A stretch of 6,434 bases of DNA from an uncultured Lacibacter sp. (GTDB lineage Bacteria; Bacteroidota; Bacteroidia; Chitinophagales; Chitinophagaceae): the NCBI RefSeq assembly GCF_946479605.1, contig NZ_CAMLGT010000220.1:1-6434 (forward strand). The letters are read 5' to 3'. The position numbers were made by a program, and so were the translations under genes. Shown piece by piece: positions 1 through 4,785 of this stretch (within the stretch, counting starts at the first letter, position 1; each line of letters opens with the position of its first letter). The notes beneath the pieces were generated by a model. The model ran no database searches. It saw only the letters and a program-made list of their open reading frames with translations, and had not been told where the DNA came from.

Positions 1-1
1 A

Positions 2-1198
2 AGTGGTACAATCAGTGTACAGGTAAGTGCAAGCGATAATGTGGGCGTAACATCTGTTGCCTTAGCCGTTGATGGCATCAGCATTACCAGCAGCAATACT
101 GCACCTTTTACAACCACATGGAATTCTGCTACAGTTGCTAACGGCACACACAATATTATGGTTACAGCAAGAGATGCAGCAGGCAACAGCAGCAGCAGCT
201 CCATACAGGTTTCGGTAAGCAACACAATTGTTACTCCCGCAGATATTACTGCGCCTGTTGTTACTCTTCTTTCACCGGTAAATGGTTCTTCTTACAACAC
301 AGGTGCCATCATCAGCATCAGTGCATCTGCATCAGATAATGTTACTGTAACCAATGTAAGCATCAGTATTAACGGAACTGTTGCAGGCAGTGCATCATCC
401 TCATCGTACAGTTATTCATGGAATACTGCAACAGCAGCAAGTGGCGTGTACAATATTACAGCTACTGCAAGAGATGCTGCAGGCAATCAATCTGCAAAAA
501 CTGTTTCGGTTACACTTAACACAACAGTAGTTCAGCCGCCATCTTCATCAGGTGTGCGTTTAACCATGCCGCCGGTAGGTATGCAGGGCAGCGAAGGTTC
601 ATGTGTGGCATTTGCAGTTGGCTATGCAGCACGTTCAGCAGAACAGTATTACAGAACCGGTGCAACTTCATACAGCAATGCTGTGAATATTTTCAGTCCT
701 GAATTTTTATACAACCAGATCAAGTTCAGCAGCGATTGCAATTCCGGCACTGCCATGCAATCAGCACTTGATTTTATAAAGCTGAATGGTGTCTGTACTT
801 TCCAGAGCATGCCATACAGCAGCAGCAACGGTTGCTCTTTGTTACCTACCACAACACAGTTGCAGGAAGCACAGAACTACAAGATCACATCGTATGCAAA
901 GATGTACACTGCGGACAGAGCCGCTATTAAATCAATGGTATCACAAAAACACCCGGTGATCATTAATATCCTTGCAGACAATGCATTCATCAGTGCAAAA
1001 GCTGGTTTTGTGTGGAAAGCATATTCCGGTTCAGGCTCATTGCCACATGCGGTTGTGATTTGCGGTTACGATGATGCTAAGAATGCATACCTCATCATGA
1101 ATTCGTGGGGTACAGCGTGGTGCGATGCAGGTTATGGCTGGATAGATTATGATTTCTTTTTAACAAGAACGGGAACATACTGCTATGCCATTAACTGA
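2..1198 (+). CDS. Ig-like domain / papain-fold cysteine peptidase, 5' partial (paralogue 1)
   Basis: The frame is open from base 2 and ends at TGA 1196-1198, giving 398 visible residues; the true start lies left of the window and the ATG at 41 is an internal Met. Two bacterial Ig-like (Big_7-type) domains come first: a truncated one (2-226) and a full one (242-526), both with the SDN, W(N) and ARDAAGN hallmarks. A papain-like domain follows. Visible active-site residues are the oxyanion Gln (584-586) in QGSEGSC, nucleophile Cys (602-604), His (1046-1048) in PHAVVICGYDD and Asn (1100-1102) in NSWGTAW. It is probably an active endopeptidase of the envelope or outside; substrate unknown. Compared with the two downstream paralogues it has an extra Ig domain and three private Cys codons (794, 1121, 1181). 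Whether it is a lipoprotein like them cannot be seen. Domain calls are confident; the biological role is not. Confidence 0.93.
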   Translation, partial: SGTISVQVSASDNVGVTSVALAVDGISITSSNTAPFTTTWNSATVANGTHNIMVTARDAAGNSSSSSIQVSVSNTIVTPADITAPVVTLLSPVNGSSYNTGAIISISASASDNVTVTNVSISINGTVAGSASSSSYSYSWNTATAASGVYNITATARDAAGNQSAKTVSVTLNTTVVQPPSSSGVRLTMPPVGMQGSEGSCVAFAVGYAARSAEQYYRTGATSYSNAVNIFSPEFLYNQIKFSSDCNSGTAMQSALDFIKLNGVCTFQSMPYSSSNGCSLLPTTTQLQEAQNYKITSYAKMYTADRAAIKSMVSQKHPVIINILADNAFISAKAGFVWKAYSGSGSLPHAVVICGYDDAKNAYLIMNSWGTAWCDAGYGWIDYDFFLTRTGTYCYAIN

Positions 1199-1214
1199 TG
1201 AATAACTATTTACC

Positions 1215-1240
1215 GGCTGCTTTCTATAACCAAGGCAGCC
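1215..1240 (+). terminator. Possible weak terminator hairpin after paralogue 1
   Basis: GGCTGC (1215-1220) pairs with GCAGCC (1235-1240), extended inward by TTT/AAG including one G-U pair, around an 8-nt loop. It starts 17 nt after the stop of the first peptidase gene. No good T-run follows directly, so intrinsic termination here is uncertain and the hairpin may only protect the mRNA 3' end. Confidence 0.35.
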
Positions 1241-1398
1241 AGGAATTGCTGCGTTTTCAACAGCCTTTCAGGCACAGCAAAAACAACATAACAATCGTAT
1301 TATAACCAGGCAGCAATGCACAGTAATAAAACATTCAAAGAAAACTTTTTTAAGCATGAATACAACCTGCAAAGTTCGCTGAACAAAAAAGCACTTTG

Positions 1399-1406
1399 TA
1401 ATTTTG
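1399..1406 (+). promoter_or_regulatory. Candidate Bacteroidota -7 box (TAATTTTG) upstream of paralogue 2
   Basis: TAATTTTG matches the Bacteroidota -7 consensus TAnnTTTG exactly. The best -33 partner is a weak TTCG starting at 1375, about 20 nt upstream, in place of TTG/TTTG. If used, it would give gene 2 a leader of roughly 155 nt. The same octamer occurs upstream of paralogue 3 at 3073, which modestly supports it. Chance occurrence of such an AT-rich box cannot be excluded. Confidence 0.4.
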
Positions 1407-1568
1407 TAATGAACGCAAGGCAATATCCTTTAGAAAAAAACTATTCCTCAGAGAAGGCTTTCACTTCATTTATTTCAAACAACTCAAGCAATTCAGTTTG
1501 TGTGCCGGGAAGTACAATTTGCTTCCACAGCAGTATGAACAACTTTAAAATTCAAAAAACGAAAGATC

Positions 1569-2786
1569 ATGAAAACTGTACCCTACTCCAGGCATTTGCT
1601 TATGCTATGCTTATTACCGGTTCTATGGGTTTCCTGCCAAAAAGAGCAATCCACAATTCAAAGCAGCAACAACCCGGTAAAATCATCGGGATTAATTGAT
1701 GACGAAGCAGCCATGGTAAGTAAAGCTCCGTTTATCATTTCATCTTCATTAACAGTTCCCGGAAAAACAACTGTTGCAACTACTGTTGATGCAGCAATGA
1801 GAGGGAAACCCGGAAGCAAAAGCGACATCACTCCACCAAAGGCAATCATTACTTCTCCTTCCAATGCAAGTTCAGTTTCAAATACTGTAAGTATTGCTGT
1901 AGATGCTACCGACAATGTTGGAGTAAGTACTGTTACACTGTTTGTTGATGGAGTAAAGAAAGACAGTGTTAAAACGGCACCATATAATTTTTCATGGAAT
2001 GCATCGAATGCAACCAGCGGCACACATGTACTTACAGCCACAGCAAGAGATGCAGCAGGTAATACGGCTTCAAGCTCAATAACCGTAGCCGTCAACACAA
2101 CTATTACAGTTATACCACCTCCCATAAGCTTGCCTGCAAATTTCTTTTTAGCAACACCCACGCCCAAAGCACAGGGAAATGAAGGAAGCTGTGTAGCATT
2201 TGCAACCGCTTATGCGGCACGTTCTATTGAACAATACTACAGAACAAATGCAACGGCTTTTGATCATGCAGTAAATGTTTTCAGTCCGGAGTATGTTTAT
2301 AATCAAACTAAGATTGCTTCCGATTGTGGTTCAGGTACTGCCATCACCTTGACATTGGACCTGATGAAGAACAAAGGTGTTACACCATGGAATGTGATTC
2401 CTTACAGCGATGTGAATGGTTGTTCTTTATTACCCACCTCAACACAGGATGCTGCTGCAGCCAATTACAAAATAGGCGGTTATTCAAAACTGTTGAACAC
2501 AGACAGGAATGCGATCAAAACAATGCTGGTGGCAAATCACCCTGTGATCATTTCTGTAATGCTTGACAATAATATTTCAAACGCAGGTCCCGGCTTTATC
2601 TGGAACAGTGCAGGTACAGGCAACATTGGTCATGGTATGATCATTTGCGGATATGATGATGCAAAGAATGCTTACAAAGTAATGAACTCATGGGGCACAG
2701 CCTGGGGCGATGCCGGTTTTACATGGATCGATTATGATTTCTTTCCAACAAGAGCTGGTTATTATGTTTATGTAATGAACTACTAA
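1569..2786 (+). CDS. Ig-like domain / papain-fold cysteine peptidase lipoprotein (paralogue 2)
   Basis: This 405-residue protein is predicted to be a lipid-anchored cysteine endopeptidase. The N-terminus has a basic start, a hydrophobic core and a WVSC lipobox with Cys23, followed by QKEQ, which resembles Bacteroidota lipoprotein surface-export signals (inference). Residues about 38-85 form a linker ending in RGKPG that is partly conserved in paralogue 3. One Big_7-type Ig domain spans about 86-177 (DNVGV, VDG, ARDAAGN motifs). The peptidase domain runs from about 190 to the end with Gln202 and Cys208 (QGNEGSCVAFA), His355 and Asn373 (NSWGTAW). There is no recognisable I29-type propeptide. 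ATG 1569 is the first start after an in-frame stop at 1536 and is preceded by an A-rich leader without a Shine-Dalgarno site. From Gln202 on it is about three-quarters identical to paralogue 3 by hand alignment. A strong terminator follows. Substrate unknown. Confidence 0.95.
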   Translation: MKTVPYSRHLLMLCLLPVLWVSCQKEQSTIQSSNNPVKSSGLIDDEAAMVSKAPFIISSSLTVPGKTTVATTVDAAMRGKPGSKSDITPPKAIITSPSNASSVSNTVSIAVDATDNVGVSTVTLFVDGVKKDSVKTAPYNFSWNASNATSGTHVLTATARDAAGNTASSSITVAVNTTITVIPPPISLPANFFLATPTPKAQGNEGSCVAFATAYAARSIEQYYRTNATAFDHAVNVFSPEYVYNQTKIASDCGSGTAITLTLDLMKNKGVTPWNVIPYSDVNGCSLLPTSTQDAAAANYKIGGYSKLLNTDRNAIKTMLVANHPVIISVMLDNNISNAGPGFIWNSAGTGNIGHGMIICGYDDAKNAYKVMNSWGTAWGDAGFTWIDYDFFPTRAGYYVYVMNY

Positions 2787-2839
2787 CCCTGTTTGATTTT
2801 TTTAATTGGTCATACAGGTTTAAACATCACATTCTCAGT

Positions 2840-2876
2840 AAAGAAAAAGAGTTGCCAATGGCAACTCTTTTTCTTT
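2840..2876 (+). terminator. Strong intrinsic terminator after paralogue 2
   Basis: Two perfectly complementary 18-nt arms (2840-2857 and 2859-2876) surround a single central base, so the real hairpin is a stem of about 17 bp with a 3-nt loop. The core pairs GAGTTGCC with GGCAACTC, and the 3' arm ends in CTTTTTCTTTT. A-rich sequence on the 5' side makes it potentially bidirectional. It begins 54 nt after the stop of gene 2 and should separate that transcript from the sequence downstream. Confidence 0.9.
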
Positions 2877-2909
2877 TATCAATCAACAACTAACTGCATA
2901 AGCCTGTAT

Positions 2910-2924
2910 TTGCAATTATTGCAA
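2910..2924. repeat. Short perfect inverted repeat, possible operator
   Basis: TTGCAAT (2910-2916) and ATTGCAA (2918-2924) form a palindrome with a single central T. The arms are AT-rich and the gap is too small for a stable RNA hairpin, so a dimeric protein binding site is possible. It lies about 150 nt upstream of the TAATTTTG box at 3073 and has no second copy in the window that I found. It may be chance. Confidence 0.25.
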
Positions 2925-3072
2925 CAAGCTTTTCATCGAAAACAATCACTAAGAACTAACTGCAAAAGTCTATCTCTGCCTGATATGGTTAAGTGAAAAA
3001 TACAAGTGTTTGAAAAAAAACAACTTTGGAATTGCAGAAAATTTACATGGATTTTTGAATATACCGGTGGCA

Positions 3073-3080
3073 TAATTTTG
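3073..3080 (+). promoter_or_regulatory. Candidate Bacteroidota -7 box (TAATTTTG) upstream of small ORF and paralogue 3
   Basis: TAATTTTG fits the TAnnTTTG consensus exactly. A TTTTTG element at 3052-3057 could serve as the -33 part, but the 15-nt spacing is shorter than usual for Bacteroidota promoters. A transcript from here would start about 18 nt before the ATG at 3105 and could continue into gene 3, since I see no terminator between 3080 and 3383. Confidence 0.45.
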
Positions 3081-3104
3081 GGTAATTATTCAACTCAAAA
3101 GAAC

Positions 3105-3251
3105 ATGGAGTTTGAATCAGCAGAGAAAAAACAGGCAGGCCATATTTTTAAAAGATCAATATCCATCTCACAGAAGAACCTTGTAACAACAGGCAGTACC
3201 ATACAATCCATTTTCTCAGATCCAGCTTTACAAAGAAAATCACTTAAGTAA
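3105..3251 (+). CDS. Candidate small protein, 48 residues, unknown function
   Basis: ATG 3105 opens a 48-codon frame ending at TAA 3249-3251. The frame is open back to 3006, but the promoter-like box at 3073-3080 lies inside that extension and the leader before 3105 is A-rich, as at the neighbouring genes, so I prefer 3105. The product is hydrophilic and charged, starts MEFESAEKKQ, has no signal peptide or membrane segment, and contains a VTTGSTI stretch. I recognise no domain. It sits 131 nt upstream of paralogue 3 and could share its transcript. It may be a real small gene, a leader peptide or a chance frame. Confidence 0.35.
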   Translation: MEFESAEKKQAGHIFKRSISISQKNLVTTGSTIQSIFSDPALQRKSLK

Positions 3252-3382
3252 TTGTTTATTTAAGATCCGGCCCCTTTGTGTTTGATACAGGCAATTTATC
3301 AAACTGGTAAAGAACTGTGCCTTGCATAAGCAAAACTGGCTTTATATCAGCTATGGGCTTTTACATACTTAAATAAAAAAAA

Positions 3383-4618
3383 ATGACAAATCTAAAATCC
3401 AACTTAGCAATTGCTGTTTTTGCGGCAGCATCTCTTTTATGGTCTTCCTGTAAAAAAGAAACGTCGGAACAGTCAATTGAAACCCTTTCAACTGAATCAA
3501 ATGCAAAACGGCTTGGCGGGTTAACCGAAGATGATCCGGTTTTTGTGAGCCAGATTCCTCTCATCATGTCTTCGGGCCAGGTTGTAGCAGGACGATTTTC
3601 TGCTGATAATATTGCCGCAAAAGGAAAACCCGGTGGAGGTGGTGGTTCAACAGGTGCTGATGCCACCCCTCCTTCTGTTACTATTACATCTCCGGGAAAC
3701 GGATCTTCTGTATCAGGCGTAGTAACCGTTTTAACTTCTGCCTCAGATAATGTGGGTGTTGCTTCAGTAAGTTTTAGTGTAAACGGTTCTGTTAAAGCTA
3801 CACTTACTGCTGCACCTTATACTTTTTACTGGGATGCAGGAACAGTTGCAAACGGTACACATACCTTAACTGCAACTGCTAAAGATGCAAAAGGAAATAC
3901 AGGTACTTATACAATAACAGTAAGCAAGAACACAGTTGTTGTTCCTCCGCCAACCGGCACGCCTCCTTCAAGTTATTTCCTGCAAACTCCGCCAATCGGC
4001 ACACAGGGTTATGAATGGACATGTGTTCCTTTTGCCACAACTTATGCAGCACGTTCAATTGAACAATTTTACAGAACAGGTGCATCTTCTTTTGATGTAA
4101 CCACAAATATTTTCAGTCCTGAATATGTTTATAATCAAACAAAGATCGCTGCAGATTGCGGTTCAGGAACTGCAATAACATTAACCCTTGATCTGATGAA
4201 GAACAAAGGAGTGTTGCCCTGGTCGGCTATGCCCTACAGTGATGTGAATGGATGTTTAACACTTCCAACAGCAGCACAGGATATTACTGCGGCTTCTTAT
4301 AAAATTGGTGGCTATGCAAAAATTATCAATACCGACAGGAATGCAATTAAATCAATGATCGCTGCAAAGCATCCGGTAATGGCATCCATTCTTGTTGACA
4401 ATAATTTCCAGAATGCAGGTGCAGGCTTTGTATGGAAAACAGCAGGCACAGGTAATATTGGTCATGCGCTCATCATTTGTGGTTATGATGACGCAAGGAA
4501 TGCATACAAAGTAATGAACTCATGGGGTACTTCATGGGGTGATGCAGGTTATTCATGGATTGATTATGATTTCTTTCCATCAAGAGCAGGTTACTATGTT
4601 TATGTAATGAATTACTAA
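3383..4618 (+). CDS. Ig-like domain / papain-fold cysteine peptidase lipoprotein (paralogue 3)
   Basis: This 411-residue protein is predicted to be a lipid-anchored papain-like peptidase. The signal peptide ends in LLWSSC with Cys23, followed by KKE. A linker (about 24-91) shares the pattern GL..DD...VS..P.I.SS and a KGKPG end with paralogue 2, then becomes Gly-rich. One Big_7-type Ig domain spans about 92-184. The peptidase domain has Gln208, Cys214, His361 and Asn379 (NSWGTSW), with the same Cys-His and His-Asn spacing as paralogue 2. The odd feature is the nucleophile motif: QGNEGSCVAFA in paralogue 2 becomes QGYEWTCVPFA here, so the residues flanking the Cys (papain positions 23, 24 and 27) are all changed. 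The Cys stays, so activity with altered specificity is possible. ATG 3383 follows a run of A; no Shine-Dalgarno site is needed in this group. An intrinsic terminator follows the stop. Confidence 0.95.
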   Translation: MTNLKSNLAIAVFAAASLLWSSCKKETSEQSIETLSTESNAKRLGGLTEDDPVFVSQIPLIMSSGQVVAGRFSADNIAAKGKPGGGGGSTGADATPPSVTITSPGNGSSVSGVVTVLTSASDNVGVASVSFSVNGSVKATLTAAPYTFYWDAGTVANGTHTLTATAKDAKGNTGTYTITVSKNTVVVPPPTGTPPSSYFLQTPPIGTQGYEWTCVPFATTYAARSIEQFYRTGASSFDVTTNIFSPEYVYNQTKIAADCGSGTAITLTLDLMKNKGVLPWSAMPYSDVNGCLTLPTAAQDITAASYKIGGYAKIINTDRNAIKSMIAAKHPVMASILVDNNFQNAGAGFVWKTAGTGNIGHALIICGYDDARNAYKVMNSWGTSWGDAGYSWIDYDFFPSRAGYYVYVMNY

Positions 4619-4641
4619 TTGCTTATACATTCGTGTTACAC

Positions 4642-4672
4642 AAAAACGTTCCTGGGTTTCAGGAACGTTTTT
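4642..4672 (+). terminator. Intrinsic terminator after paralogue 3
   Basis: AAAAACGTTCCTG (4642-4654) pairs perfectly with CAGGAACGTTTTT (4660-4672) around a 5-nt loop, and a T-rich tail continues to 4679. It starts 24 nt after the stop of gene 3. The A-run on the other side could let it also block minus-strand transcription. Confidence 0.9.
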
Positions 4673-4739
4673 CTTTCTATACGATCATACTGTTGTATCA
4701 GCTTCAGCATAGAGTAAAACTTAATTGTACCAAATAAAA

Positions 4740-4767
4740 CAGAGGCGCCCCTTCCGAAGCGCCTCTG
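4740..4767 (-). terminator. Intrinsic terminator of the minus-strand T9SS cargo gene
   Basis: CAGAGGCGC (4740-4748) pairs with GCGCCTCTG (4759-4767) around a 10-nt loop. On the minus strand the stem is followed by TTTTATTT. It lies 18 nt beyond the stop codon of the minus-strand gene. With the plus-strand terminator at 4642-4672 it insulates the convergent gene pair. Confidence 0.85.
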
Positions 4768-4785
4768 CTGTTATCCTTTTATTTT

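Larger units (their letters stand above)
1199..1568. other. Intergenic region between paralogues 1 and 2
   Basis: This 370-nt gap holds a weak hairpin at 1215-1240, a TAATTTTG promoter-like box at 1399-1406 and an A-rich leader before the start at 1569. An open frame beginning at ATG 1316 crosses the gap but runs 131 nt into the signal-peptide end of the next gene in another frame. It has no recognisable domain, so I do not annotate it as a gene. No RNA gene or mobile element is visible. Confidence 0.6.
2787..3382. other. Intergenic region between paralogues 2 and 3
   Basis: This 596-nt AT-rich gap contains the terminator of gene 2 (2840-2876), a short perfect inverted repeat (2910-2924), a TAATTTTG promoter-like box (3073-3080) and a candidate small gene (3105-3251). 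The last 131 nt before gene 3 hold no clear promoter box, only an A-rich leader (a run of A before ATG 3383). An open frame at 2793-2996 runs through the terminator and is not considered real. Confidence 0.6.

Noticed and set aside
1316..1699. 127-codon plus-strand frame before and into paralogue 2
   Set aside because: It overlaps the signal-peptide coding region of gene 2 by 131 nt in another frame, contains the TAATTTTG box, and shows no domain or signal peptide. I treat it as chance, apart from the weak similarity noted in the findings.
1658..2167. Long antisense open frame (169 codons) opposite the N-terminal half of paralogue 2
   Set aside because: It is fully antisense to a well-supported lipoprotein and Ig domain, its translation has no recognisable domain, and its openness follows from the Thr/Ser/Ala-rich codon use of the sense gene.
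2793..2996. 67-codon frame just after paralogue 2
   Set aside because: It reads straight through the strong terminator hairpin at 2840-2876, and its composition reflects the A/T-rich stem.
4001..4036. Paralogue 3 as a plainly dead peptidase
   Set aside because: The Cys, Gln, His and Asn are all present with correct spacing; only flanking residues differ, so loss of activity cannot be asserted from sequence.
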